From the NCBI GenBank assembly GCA_011317545.1, contig WUJK01000003.1, positions 1,178,001-1,242,000 on the forward strand: DNA of 64,000 bases, read 5' to 3'. The translations under genes were made by a program, and so were the position numbers. Below, piece after piece: positions 43,700 to 56,246 of the stretch; the stretch's first letter is position 1, and each line of letters starts with the position of its first letter. The notes under the pieces were generated by a model that searched no databases, was not told the DNA's origin, and saw nothing but the letters and a program-made list of their open reading frames with translations. The DNA comes from Coniella vitis. Taxonomy: Eukaryota; Ascomycota; Sordariomycetes; Diaporthales; Schizoparmaceae.

Positions 43700-44640
43700 G
43701 TCTGTTTGTTTCTTCTTTCTCTTCTCCAAGGATGTTTCGCGCTTTTGCTGTCCGTCGGGTCCTCAATGCAAGTTGCTTGGAAGCCGCTGGTGGGCTTCTT
43801 TTTCGCAATGCAAATTACAAGAACATTCTTGTACAGTTTAAGCCATGGAAAGTTGTGCCTCGGTTCCTGGGTGGAACGGGAGGAGAATGCTGAAAGAAAA
43901 GTGCACAAATAAATACAAGAATATACACGGATGCGAACATTGATACGAGGAATTAGAAACCACGAAACCGAAAAGACGTTTCTCAAAAACTGGATGGGAG
44001 TCAGCAAGACGGAGAAGAAGGAGAGTTCAACGACGCCCGCCATAGACGACTACACAAATGGGGGAAATAAAAACAAGGCGAGATGAGAAATAAAATAAGT
44101 ACAAGAGGACAGACAGACAGACAGCCAAAATCGCGATACCCCATGCACTGTCCGCATTCCTGTCACATTGATATTCCATTCACCAACCCACCACATCACA
44201 TCACGTCGTAGTGGCACCACCCACTCGTTGTATAACCACTTATTATGCATTATTGCTTCTTGTGTCTGTACTATGCATTGTCAATGCTAGATGTTCCGTG
44301 CGAGAAGTAGTGACGCCTCTTGAGCGGGTAATCACTGCAATTAAGAAAAAGGGAAAAAAGAAAAACAGAGTACTTCTTGACAACCGCTTTGTGCCTTTGC
44401 TACTGTTCTTGATTTCTGCTCTTCCCCCGTTCTCGTTTCCATCGTCATCGTCGTATCCAACTAAACACCACCGCTTCGCTTATGCAACTTACACAAAAGA
44501 CCGAACACCGCACGATGGAAATCCCCCCTCACATCGTGCATTTAAACAGAATAACAAAACCGTAACGAACCGACCCATAATGTCCACATGTACCCAAGTC
44601 CAACGACCGAAACAAGAACAAGCAAACAGGCACATGACAA
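43700..44640. other. Convergent 3' region of APN1 and the BUB1-type gene
   Basis: About 0.94 kb between two convergent stop codons. A/T-rich tails (aataaat near 43912, aaataaaataag near 44089) suit polyadenylation signals for APN1. A plus-strand 305-codon frame spans 44211-45128 but overlaps the kinase gene and is Ser/Thr/Pro-rich without features. Confidence 0.6.
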
Positions 44641-47600
44641 TCACACCCTTCTCGCCCTCGCGGCACCCTCAACTCTCCCCAACAAAGTCTTCAGTCCCAC
44701 CCCGCGATCACAGTTCCCTTCCAGCCACAGCTCCATCTTTCGCCTCAGAGCGCGTATCTTTTCTTGACTCGGTGGCATACTGTTCTTGTAGCTACCACCA
44801 TCGCCATTCTGTTGTAGCTGTACTTGTTCCTGTCCCTGCTGCTGCAACACAGGATTCAGCAACACCTCAAACAACTCGCCCCAAATCTCCGTCTGCCAAT
44901 ACCGTTTCAAACTCTCCCGGATCTTGTACCTTCTATCATTGGTCACACCTAGTCCTAGATCGCACTCGCCTCGCCCCATCGTGGTTGTTGTCGTCGTCTC
45001 AATATACTTGCCAAACAACAAACAGTGCACAATACCTGCGAGACCATGGTAATCAAGCTGCCACGTCCATGGTCTACCCTCGCGCACCTCGGCACAATCC
45101 TGCGCCGTCGTCTTCCAGTCCGCAATGAACTGCACACCGGGAGCAAAAGCAGCCATGTCTATGGCTCGGCCGAAATCAATGAGTGTCACGCCGCGCGCAG
45201 CCCAGCCGCCCGATCCGTCGGCGCGCCACTGACTTGATAGTGAATTGCCGGTTGCGCCACCGTTGTTACTACTGCCACCGCTGCTCGACAGGAGGTCATC
45301 GAGCCGCAGCAAGCAATTGTCTGGTTTCAAATCACCGTGCAGGATCTGATTCTCGTGCAATGCCTCGACAGTGCGCATCAGTTCGATCGTGAAAAACATG
45401 GCCAACATCTCGTCCATAACGCCACCGGTCGTTTCGGCGCGGAACATGTTGATGACATCGAGGAGGGTACCGTGTGGGTGAAAGGGCAACACGAGGAACC
45501 CTTCATCCTGGTAGAGGTGCATTTCAAGGGCAGTCGACAGAGAGGCTGTTGCGCGATGGTGAGGGCCCAGGCGGGTGTGTGCTAGGCGCATCATGTAGAA
45601 TTCCCAAGGCGTGGGCGGCAACTCCATCTTGAGCGCTTCAAGGTGCTGGCGGCGCTGGCTGTGAGGTGCATCAACCACGTTGTCAATGTCCATAACATCA
45701 GACTCTGCCTGGTGGGGCGAGGTGTTCTCTATAAGATACACAGGCGCAAAGGCTCCTGCACCAAGCTCTTTTTTCAACACGTATCTTGAAGGAATTTCAG
45801 CAAAATGTAGCGTAATCGAGCTGACTATGTGCTGCGTCCGATCCGTACTATTTCGGTTATTCTTCATTGTCTTGAAGAACTTGCGAATTTCGTTGCCCCT
45901 TTCGTATCTTTGGTGTCGATGATCAAAGAAGCCAGGGTATGAGCTCAGAGGTGGCTGCATCTTTTCGAAGATCTCCTTGCGAATGTTGTCATCCACTGGG
46001 TTGCATTGGAGATCTTCAATCAGAGGCCTTTGGATCGTATTAGTCTCCTCTGCGCTTTCGCAAGTTGGTGTGAGTTTTGGCATCGAGAGGAAGGGAAGTT
46101 TCTTTATTGGGCGGTCCTCGTTGACCACCTCACGCAAGGGGCTGCTCAAGACATCAAAGTTGAGATTTAGAGTGTCTTCTCGCATGCTGGTCCTCTTACT
46201 AGGAGTCTTTGTAGGACCAAATCGGTCATATGTTTTGATCGAGTCGACATTGAGTGAGTATTCCGTCCTCTCCGTAATAGGTGTCATAAAGGGCAGTCGG
46301 TTATTAGCCATCTCTGCGGGGTCCCTATATGGTCTTGGGTTGGGGATGTAATCTTCCGGGGGTATAGGAACAAAGGTTGTGTGCGTTCTAGGTGGCGACA
46401 AGACTTCGTCCAGGCGAGTAATGGTCATTCCTCCCTCCTGATTGTCCAATCCAGGTCCCGTGATGGTGAGCTCTGCAAACTGTACAGAAGGATCTGCTTC
46501 TCTAAGATTGATTAGGTCCGACATGACAGTCCGATCATCTTCTTCTTGTTGGCCGTTGATATCCGGGACGTGCCGTCTTGTCGAAAATTCTGACCATTCG
46601 CTTAGACTCCTTGCGTCGGTGGGGTCGTTGTCTCCCATAGTAACATCGCCATCCACATCGCCGGCTTCACTCATGGAGGCTGCGCGCGTAGTAGTGCATG
46701 TACTCTCAGCATTACTAGTTGTGTAATTGCTGTCTGTCTCGTCGTCGTCTGTCTCGGCGCTGAGCTCGACATCTTCTGGGGGACGCTTCATAGGGGCATT
46801 GAAGATGTCATAGATATCATCCGTGGCAGCTTTGGTATGCATGGTCATTGTCGCATCGGAGCCGCTGCGTTTCCTCTTCATCCTGGGCCGGGACGGTGAA
46901 TCCAGATTGGCTTTGACTGCAAAAGCATTAGATCATGCATGGCCAAAACTTTCCGCAAGCCGGACTCACTGATTTGTGTCTCATTGACCTCCATAACCTT
47001 CATCTTCTTGCTGCTTCGACCGTCCCGATACCGGTCCGGAACACGGCCATTTTCATCTAGCGTGATTATATCATGTAGAACATCGAATTGAGGGCTAGCC
47101 GGTACCTGCGTGACATGTTCGCGCCTGGCTGTGTGATTAGCAATGGGCCCAGGATCCCATCTTTTGTTGAGCCAGCCCTTCTTGGCCGCCCAAATCTCTT
47201 CAAAGCTCATTTCAGTACCTGGGATATCTGGGCTAGGATATATGGCCTGGAGATCCACAAACACGCGCTCCTTCTTTCCGGTCTGGGGGTTTGTAGTCAC
47301 TTGGTGTTGCGAAGGGGCGATGGAAATGTGCGATTTTGCAAGTTGAGACCTCATTTTTGACTGGAATATCACACACAGGGCCGATTGGCCAAAGCAATTA
47401 GTCCTGAAATTGATCAACACATGGGCTGGAACGGAGGCAAGGGTTGGAGGGAGGTAAGTCTGAACTCACCGGATCCCTAAAGACAGCCATCTTGGTGGCG
47501 CCGCTCTTCTTGCCGCCCGCCTCCAAAGTCTGACCTGTCCACGGCTTGGGCTCCATCACGTTCTCCTTTCTCCTGTCCCCCAGGGCAGTGATTGTTTCCC

Positions 47601-48468
47601 AGCCTTTTGATCCCGCATTACGCGATCCCATTGGCGATGCTTCAGCGCCGGTGCCTGCGTCCGAGAAGATTTGTAGCTTCGACTTGCTCGACTTGACTGT
47701 CTGTGTGCCGAGCCCATTTCCTTGCCTGGGCTGCTGCTCGGTTGCCGCAAACGGGTCAATCCTAGCTATCAACGCAGGCCGCATCGTTGGCAGAGCAGGA
47801 CTGTCAGGGCCCGCCTCGGGGTATGCAGCGCGTCTTGCCTCGAATTCTCCAAACTTGCGGATCAATCTAGACTGTGGCCTGGCTTCTCTTGCCATACCGA
47901 GCTTATACACTTCTTCAGCCTGACTCCACCGGCCAGCTGATTCCAACCATCCGGCGTATTCTTCGTAGAAGAGCGCCAAGCCTTCGCCAATGCTGTGTCG
48001 TGCCAGGAAAACAAACGTCTCGCGTGGCGACTCGGAAAAGAAAGCAATGTAATGCAGCCACAGCTTCAAATATCGAGGATCGTTCTTGTACTGTGAGCTG
48101 GAAATGAAAGTAGTGGTTGCGCGTTCGAGCACAGTGTGTAGCTGCGACGCGGGTGTCGCTTGTGCTGAAGGGTATGCGTCGAGTATCCAGCGAACGTAGC
48201 GGTCGTAGATGTCAAGAGGATCGTCGGACTCGTCCAGGACTGCCACCTCCGCCTCAAACTCGGCGCGGGTGGCATCGTTGCTCGGCGTCGCGATGCTGCC
48301 GAGCGGTTGGCGCGTTTGTGGGAGACTGGTAGTCTCCAGTGCTTGAGGCAGGGTAGGCGAGAGAACCTGGGCAAGTCTCTTCACGGAACGGCCAGATGGG
48401 AGGGCTTGGATATTTTCCTTGTGCGCTTCGATCACGTCAAAGTGAATGGCATCTTGAGGTCTCGCCAT
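44641..48468 (-). CDS. BUB1: Spindle-checkpoint kinase BUB1/MAD3 (MadBub-type)
   Basis: Exons 47470-48468, 46970-47360 and 44641-46916 join in phase to 1221 residues; the introns are 47361-47469 and 46917-46969 (53 nt). The N-terminus has a KEN box at 17-19, followed by the Mad3/BUB1 homology TPR region (about 60-190, e.g. RYLKLWLHYIAFFSESPRE and LFYEEYAGWLESAGRW). A second KEN lies at 301-303, and a GLEBS-like Bub3-binding motif (MSFEEIWAAKKGW) at about 384-396. After an acidic, Ser/Thr-rich middle comes a kinase domain with glycine loop GAGAFAPVY (about 849-857), Lys893 in ALKME, HGDLKPDN (990-997) and DFG (1044-1046), all intact. The protein should act at unattached kinetochores, phosphorylating H2A and promoting Mad1-Mad2 and APC/C-Cdc20 inhibition. 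Confidence 0.93.
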
Positions 48469-49111
48469 GACGCTGTTCGGGTGCCCGATTGTCGAGCCGT
48501 TACGCTATTCCTTATACTCTGGCCAACAACAAAAAAAAAAAAGAAAAAAAAAGAAGAAAAAAAAGCAGTGGGAAAAGAGAGCAGTATGCAGTGACTCGTG
48601 TAGAAATTAGTATGGAAGGGCGCAAAAAAGCGCAACGGAAAGATGAAGAAGAATTCTTAGGCGTTGCTGTTCAGTTTAACAAAGTTAAGCCGCAGAACGG
48701 CGGTCCCGCTTACTCAACCCTCGGATGTTGATGTTTTGTTCAAGGCTGCTATGTAACTAAACGACAGGGGTTGCAAAGTGTTGCCCTGGCAACTACAATC
48801 TAGGATCCCCGCTTGCGCTCTTTTGCCTACTACTTTGTACACATGTACTTCATCTGCACATGCACGGCACCACAACTCTCAAGATTCAGAAAGGAATGCA
48901 AATCATTTCACGCATCACCATAAGCATTCAATGGGCCAGCAAGCCGTGGTCATCATAAGCTTTTATTTGTTTCGAGCCATCTTCTTACAAGATGTCTGCT
49001 GGGGGTATTTTTTTGCGTGCAGAGCATAATCGGACAGCGTGCACCGCCAGCCGCTTCCCACGCTTCTAGCTAAAATCCAAAGAAAATCGTATTTTTGGCC
49101 TCCATCCTTGT
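48469..49111. other. Region between the BUB1-type gene and enolase
   Basis: BUB1 promoter/5' UTR (48469 onward, with an A-rich run at 48531-48565) and the enolase 3' flank. Nothing else is seen. Confidence 0.6.
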
Positions 49112-50505
49112 TTACAGGTTGACAGAGGTGCGGAAGTTCTCGCCAGCGTAAACAGCGTTGGAGCCGAGCTCCTCCTCAATACGCAGGATCTGGTTGAGCT
49201 TGGCAAGACGCTCAGAACGGGCAGGAGCACCGGTCTTGATCTGGCCAGCCCGGATACCGACGACGATGTCGGCAATGGTGACATCCTCGGTCTCACCAGA
49301 GCGGTGAGAGACCATGACACCCCAGCCGTCAGCGTACGAGTCCTTGGCAGCCTGGATAGACTCGGTCAGAGTACCAATCTGGTTGACCTTGAGCAGCAGG
49401 GCGTTGGCAGCCTTGAGCTCAATGGCCTTCTTGATGCGGATGGGGTTGGTGACAGTCAAATCGTCACCAACAATCTGGATGTTCTGGGTCTTGTAGAAGT
49501 AGCTCCAGGCCTCCCAGTCGTCCTCGGCGAAGGGGTCCTCAATGGAGACAATGGGGTACTTCTTGCACAGATCACCGTACAGGGTAGCCAGCTGCTCGTA
49601 GGTGATCCACTTGGTGGGGTCGGACTCGGGGTTCTTGAAGTCAAGGTCGTACTTCTTGACGTCCTCCTTGTAGAACTCGGAAGAGGCAACATCCATGGCA
49701 ATGTTCATCCTGCCAGTGTAGCCAGCCTTCTCGATAGCCTCGGTGATGAGCTCGAGAGCCTCCTCGGCGGTCTGGATATCGGGGGCGACACCACCCTCGT
49801 CACCGACGTTGCCGGCGGACTGGCCGTACTTCTTCTTGGCCAGGGACTTGAGCTGGTGGTAAACCTCAGCACCCCAGCGCAGACCCTCGGAGAAGGAGGG
49901 AGCAGCAGAAGGCACAATCATGAACTCCTGGAAGGCCAGGCGGCCACCGGCGTGGGAACCACCGTTGAGGACATTCTGGAAGGGCACGGGGAGGACGTAG
50001 GGCTTCTTGGTGCCAGCCAGGTCGGAGACGTGGGCGTACAGAGGGACACCCTTCTCGGCAGCACCAGCCTTGGCAATAGCCAGAGAAACACCCAGGATGG
50101 CGTTGGCGCCAAGCTTGGTCTTGTTGGCAGTGCCGTCGAGCTTGATGAGGAACTCATCGACAGCGGTCTGGTCCTTGACATCAAGGCCAGCCTTGATCAG
50201 CTCAGGGCCAATGATGGTGTTGACGTTCTCAACAGCCTTCAGGACACCCTTGCCCAGCCACTTGGACTTGTCACCATCGCGGAGCTCGCAAGCCTCGTGC
50301 TGGCCTAAGTATTCACGCCGTATTAGATTGTATCCTGACGGAAAATGTGTGCTTTGCAGTATATTGGACGGCAGTACGTACCGGTGGAAGCTCCAGAGGG
50401 AACAATGGCGCGGTGCAGGCCAGTCTCGGTGACAATGTCGACCTCAACGGTGGGGTTACCACGAGAGTCGTAGACGTAGCGGCCGTGAACCTTGGAGATA
50501 GGCAT
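49112..50505 (-). CDS. ENO1: Enolase (phosphopyruvate hydratase)
   Basis: Exons 50382-50505 and 49112-50304 join in phase (G|GC) to 438 residues, the normal fungal length; the intron is 50305-50380. Catalyses 2-phosphoglycerate to phosphoenolpyruvate in cytosolic glycolysis. It starts MPISKVHGRYVYDSRGNPTV. Active-site and metal elements are present: SGASTG loop, FQEFMIVP, GNVGDEGGVAPDI, MDVASSEFY, SIEDPFAEDDW, VGDDLTVTNP, LLLKVNQIGTLTE (catalytic Lys), SHRSGETED and IKTGAPARSERLAK. Codon use is strongly C/G-ending and biased, as expected for a highly expressed gene, which also generates long antisense open frames. The single early intron after the SGASTG codons is the only one. Confidence 0.98.
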
Positions 50506-52405
50506 TTTGCTGGGCTGGAACAAACAACGAGTCAGTCAGATGCCTTCATAGAAGCTCAGAGATCTTGGGAAGTGAGGCGCAGAGAGGTAAATATCGCAGC
50601 ATGACGCTTGCACGATGCAAGGCGAACCAGAACCAGATTGCTTCGAGAAGGGGGATAGCGGTGATTGAGAAGCAGAAGACCAATCAAGCGGAGAAACGAG
50701 TTGAGAGTGTCAATGAGTGGCAGAGGAAGGTACTCGGAGCCGATCGTGTGTAGTTCTACCCCCAGAAAAGCATCTCTTGAAGGAGGATGCTTTAGCGGTG
50801 TTTGTTGCTCAAGAGATGCCACTGGGGGAGTTGGGGCAGAAGGATTTGAAAGCTGCACAGCAGGTGCTGCTACTGCTACTGCTAATGATGACAATGGATT
50901 GGGTAATGAGATTGAAGCCTTACCTTGGAACGAAGATGATGGGATCGAAAGGTCGAGGGAAGATGTGGTTGAGGTGACAAGAGGATGACTGGAGGGAATT
51001 CGAGAGGGAGGCGACACTGCGTTTTAAAAAGCTGGACGGCGAGGCCCTGATGGAGGGGCAGTAACTCCGTAATCGTTCTCCGTAGATTACACCTGGTAGT
51101 GGGGTGACAGCCCCCAGGGCGCGGCGGGTACGGCCAGTGTGATAGCGAGCTGGGAGCTGGGTGGGTTCCGTTGCCCACTCAGAGCTCAGAGCTACAGCCG
51201 GCTTGCCAATGGCGGAGCTTCAGGACTGCAGTGGGCAGCACCGCACCATAACGCAAGCAGGGTACCCTGAGCAGGTGCGACAGGACTGCCGTCGGTTGAT
51301 TCTGGGCGCTGCTATTGGCCCAAAATTGGGGTGCCGCAGAAGACTCAAGACTAACATCTCGTGTTTTGGCCCAGCTTGGCCCAGCTTGGCCCAGCCAATG
51401 TTTTCGCTTTGGCGGCCCGCTGTCGGAGCCCCTGGGGTCTGGAATTGGTATTTCTGTATGGTCATAACAACTGCATACATAGTACATTTTATTCTGCTCG
51501 GGACGAGGACATCAGGGTCACTCCATTACCCACTAAGTTGGCTTTGTGTCTTGGGGATGCGGCCTGACAAGTTCCATGCTGACTGACGATGCTTACAATG
51601 GGTGTTGGCGTGACCGTCGTCAGTTTGCTCGCCCAAACTTTGGCTTTGCAGTCTACAATCCCCGATTGAGCCTCGAAGGTCCTTGTTGCTCTTACGCAAT
51701 TGCGTAAGGAGCAAAACAGCTGTTGTCTGTGCGTGCTGTCCCGTGCTAGCTTTGCTTTCTTGTGTTTGTTTTGAGCGCATTCCTCTGCGTTGGCGGTTAC
51801 GCCACCGGGGCAACCAGCCGGGCAATTGTCACTCATCCCTTCTTCTCGTTTGCCATAAGAATCCATGCTGAGACGTTGTTGACTCGGGACTGCTTGGTGG
51901 GCTTGATGATGCTGAGGGGCTTGCACTTGTAATCCTTACATTACATATGTAGGTAGGTAGTCGCTTGGTTCGCACGACACCATGAAAAGATGAGATACTA
52001 CTAGTACGACCTGATGTTCTGTTACTCTGTATGCACTCGAGTACAAGAACGCGGGGTTGATGGAGGGGTAGTACTATAACATGGTCTGGCGTACCTTCCC
52101 AGCAGCAGCTACTGAGCAGTACCTAGGTACCTAGTATCTCTAGTACTTGGTATCACCGCCTTCCATATTTGGAATAGCAGGTACGCAGACCGACAGGGAA
52201 GGTGCACGGCATGCTCATTTGCTTGCATCCTCTTCTACTATGTAGAATCGCACGGCAACCAGCAGCAGCCTAATCTTGAACGGCCAAACGTATTGCAGTC
52301 CCAAAGAGGCAGTCACGCGGCAGGAACTGATTGGGGAGCTCAATTCCGTTTGGTGCTCTGGTCTCCTTCCGTTCCTTTCCTTCCCTCCTTCCATCTTTAT
52401 TGATT
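50506..52405. other. 1.9 kb divergent region between enolase and the aminopeptidase gene
   Basis: Holds the enolase promoter and leader next to 50506 and the aminopeptidase promoter at the right. A 10-bp direct repeat (cagcttggcc, about 2.5 copies) lies at 51371-51398, and near 52120-52150 there is a palindromic gtacctaggtacctag stretch, similar to AGGTACCT-like motifs elsewhere. TACATAGTA occurs at 51475 and CTACTATGTAG at 52239. Small frames lack support. Confidence 0.6.
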
Positions 52406-55400
52406 ATGTCGCTGGCCATCGCCTGGGCTGTGAGATCGGCTGCCTCTCGTTCGCCAGCTTCACATACAAGACTTTTGCCAGTTGCAAAAACCCTGCGAAC
52501 ACAGCTCAACGCCAGCAGCCCCGCTGGACCGCGCCCTACGCTGACCCCATTGTACGTGCTGGTGCCCTGTGCCGGTCTCTCTATTGCTCGATTGGCTTTC
52601 TCCAGTGTTTCGGCAGACGACCTTCCCTTGGTTCGCCCCTTCAGAGCCTGCAAGGCGCTTTTTCTGCCCTGTCTCACACCCCACATATACCCGAGCCCAA
52701 CAAGCGCTGACCTGTGACATGTGGATAGCATCGCCTCCTCGACCTCCAGCTCCTCCTGCCCGTCCCACGCCCGCTTCTACTCTGTCATCAAGGCAACCTC
52801 GAACTCTGTTGTCGCCAATCGCTCCCGAAGAAGTCTCTTGACCACTCGCCCAACTGTCCGCCACTGCTCTTGCAGGAGAAACAACATGTGCAAACACGGC
52901 GCCGCAGACCCCTCCAGTGCGGTCAATATCACTGCACGGGAGCTGCTGCCCACTAACGTCGTGCCCAAGCACTATGACCTGACGCTGGAGCCCGACTTCG
53001 CCAAGTTCACCTTCGACGGTACCGTCACAATCGACCTCGACGTCGCTGAGGACTCGACCTCAATCTCATTGCACACCCTCGAGCTCGATATTCACTCTGC
53101 CAAGATTTCCGCAGACGGCAAGGTCGTCAGGTATGCAGTGTTGCAGCACAATAGAGAACCACTCCTCTTCGACTCAGGCTAATAGGCGTGTCTCGCAGTT
53201 CCTCTCCCGAAATAGCATACGATGAAAAGACGCAAGTCTCCAAGTTTAGCTTCGCCGACACTATTCCCAAGGGCACCAAGGCGCAATTGGAAATTAAATT
53301 CACTGGTCAGCTGAACGACAAAATGGCTGGTTTCTACCGCTCAACCTACAAAAAGCCCGACGGCTCCCAGGGCATACTCGCAACTTCCCAGATGGAGCCT
53401 ACCGATGCACGGAGATCGTTCCCGTGCTTTGACGAGCCGGCTCTGAAGGCAACCTACACAGTAACCTTGGTTGCCGACAAGAACCTCACTTGCTTGAGTA
53501 ATATGGACGTTGACTCCGAGACTGATGTTCAATCCAGCAACGGTGGTTCGCCCAAGAAGGCCGTCAAGTTCAACAAGTCACCCCTCATGTCGACCTACCT
53601 AGTTGCATTCATCGTTGGAGAGCTTAACTACATTGAGACAAATGATTTCAGGGTCCCTGTCCGCGTTTACGCTCCTCCTGGCCAAGACATCGAACACGGT
53701 CGATTCTCGCTCGACCTGGCCGCCAAGACGCTTGCTTTTTACGAAAAGGTCTTCGGCATTGAGTTCCCTCTTCCCAAAATGGACCAGGTCGCTATTCCCG
53801 ATTTTGCTCAGGGTGCCATGGAGAACTGGGGCCTTGTCACGTACCGTGTCGTGGATTTGCTGCTCGATGAGAAGGCAAGTGGAGCCGCGACCAAAGAGAG
53901 AGTTGCCGAGGTTGTGCAACACGAGCTTGCTCACCAGTGGTTCGGTAACCTGGTTACCATGGACTGGTGGGAGGGTCTCTGGCTGAACGAAGGTTTCGCC
54001 ACCTGGGCCTCGTGGTATTCATGCAACGCCTTTTTCCCAGAGTGGAACGTCTGGCAAACGTTCGTCACCGACACTCTGCAAGGTGCTCTGTCCCTGGACT
54101 CCCTGCGCAGCAGTCACCCCATTGAGGTGCCCGTCAAGCGTGCCGATGAGATCAACCAAATCTTTGACGCCATTTCCTACTCCAAAGGTTCTTGCGTACT
54201 GCGAATGATATCGACTTACCTTGGCGAGGACACATTCCTCGAAGGTGTGAGACGGTATTTGAAGAAACATGCCTATGGCAACACACAGACTGGCGATCTA
54301 TGGGCATCTCTGGCGGATGCCAGTGGCAAGAAGGTTGAGGATGTTATGGCCTCCTGGACCAAGGAAATCGGATTTCCTGTTGTACACGTGACGGAGAGTG
54401 GCTCTGACACCATCCACGTGAAGCAAAATCGCTTCCTCCGAACCGGCGACGTGAAGCCCGAAGAGGACAAGGTGTTGTATCCTGTTCTGCTCAGTCTCCG
54501 CACCAAGGATGGCTTGGACAAATCTCTCGTCCTCAACGAGCGTGAGCAAGAGTTCAAGGTGTCAAGCAACGGTTTCTTCAAAATCAATGCCGACCACACG
54601 AGCCCGTACCGTACCTCCTACACGCCAGAGCGCCTTGAAAAGCTTGGAAAGGCTGCCAAGGATGGTCTGTTGACAGTGGAGGACCGAGCTGGTATGATTG
54701 CAGACGCTGGTGCACTTGCATCATCAGGTTACCAAAAGACATCTGGGGTTTTGAGTCTTCTCAAGGGCTTTGACTCTGAGACCGAATTCGTTGTCTGGAA
54801 CGAGATTGTTGCACGACTGAGCGCACTGCAAGCTGCATGGATCTTTGAGGACCAAGCTGTTCGTGATGGTCTCGAGAAATTCCACCTTTCCCTTGTTAGC
54901 GACAAGGCGCACGCGTTGGGCTGGAACTTTACCGAGAACGACGGTCACATTCAGCAGCAGTTCAAGGCACTTCTCTTTGGTAGCGCTGGTTTGTCTGGCG
55001 ACAAGGAAATTATCAGCGCCGCCAAGGACATGTTCAACAGGTACATGGCCGGCGATCAGTCAGCCATTCACCCCAATCTGCGCGGCAGTGTCTTTGCTTT
55101 GGCACTGAAATATGGTGGTGTCGAAGAGTATGAGAAGATATTAGAGTTCTACCGCAACTCCACCAACAGTGACGAGAGGAACACGGCGCTGCGCAGCCTG
55201 GGCCGCGCCAGGCAGCCTGAGCTTATCAAGCGAACGCTCGATCTGCTCTTCAGTGGCGAGGTTAAGGACCAGGACATTTACATGCCGACCTCTGGTCTGC
55301 GCTCTCACCCCGAGGGTATCAAGGCCTTGTTCGAGTGGTACGTTGCATCGTCCTGCTTTCATCTGCAGCCGTTGATTACTGCTCGGGTTGCTGTGCTCTG

Positions 55401-55769
55401 AAAATTGCAGTACATAATGTGGCTAACACTTGTTATAGGATGAACGAGAACTGGGACGAGCTCTACAAGCGTTTGCCCCCGGCCTTGTCAATGCTGGGTT
55501 CGATGGTCCAGATCATGACTGCAAGCTTCACACAGGCTGAGCAGCTAGCGCAAGTGGAAGCTTTCTTCAAGGATAAGAACACGAACGGGTAAGCTCATGC
55601 AACTTCCTTTATCCCCTATGCACGTTTGATTAGTTATGCTAACAATCTGAGTAGTTACGATCAGAGCCTGGCGCAAAGCTTGGATAGCATCCGCTCCAAG
55701 ATTGCTTGGGTTGAGCGCGACGGTTCGGACGTCGCGGGTTGGCTGAAGGAAAACGGCTATGGTTCGTAG
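52406..55769 (+). CDS. APE2: M1-family zinc aminopeptidase (Ape2/Aap1 type)
   Basis: Five exons join in phase to 983 residues: 52406-52551, 52729-53130, 53199-55337, 55439-55588, 55655-55769. It removes N-terminal residues from peptides. Motifs are the exopeptidase signature GAMENWG (388-394), the zinc site HELAH (424-428) and the third ligand Glu447 in NEGFATW, giving HEXXH-18-E. The catalytic region starts near LPTNVVPKHYDLTLEP; a C-terminal helical ERAP1-like domain follows. Upstream exon 1 starts at an ATG at 52406 and, spliced at 52728 (CTGAC branch site just before), adds about 105 residues rich in Arg, Ser and Ala with no Asp/Glu over the first ~100, ending in RRNNMCKHG. An internal ATG at 52886 would give the short cytosolic form. 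I annotate the long form. Confidence 0.9.
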
Positions 55770-56246
55770 AGTGATCCTGTGATGTTACACTCTTTGAGCA
55801 GAACAGATGATGCGGCTTTGAAGATGGGCGTGCATGGTGAAGGTAAAGTGCATCGGCAACGATCCATTACCGTAAAGACCAATGATACAAATCCGACAAC
55901 GAATGGCCTCTGGTTGATTGTTACTGACTGGTATCGAGGTCTGCAAAGTTGGTGTCGTCCCTGGGCGAGAACTGCACCTTTAGAAGCGAAGTCAAAAGTG
56001 TCGTGAAGGATGTCGCAAGAGGTGCGCGCGTACATAACACCAGGGTATCCGAGGATGGTATATGAGACTTCTCAACTCAATTGATACATAATTGCCTAAG
56101 AAGAATCTTTGCCGATCTCAGAATATCACTCCTTACTTTGCACAAGTGATTCGATCTTGACACCTTTTCTCCTTGTGACTTCATCTCAATTACATCCCGT
56201 TGTCTTGCACAGTAGGGTACACTACACTGCACTACATGACACCTAT
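55770..56246. other. Convergent 3' region of the aminopeptidase and valyl-tRNA synthetase genes
   Basis: Under 0.5 kb between two stop codons, with no supported exon. It presumably contains both 3' UTRs. Confidence 0.6.

Noticed and set aside
49304..50308. 334-codon plus-strand frame opposite enolase
   Set aside because: Antisense artefact of strong codon bias in enolase; repetitive Leu/Gly/Asp/Val composition and no recognisable domain.
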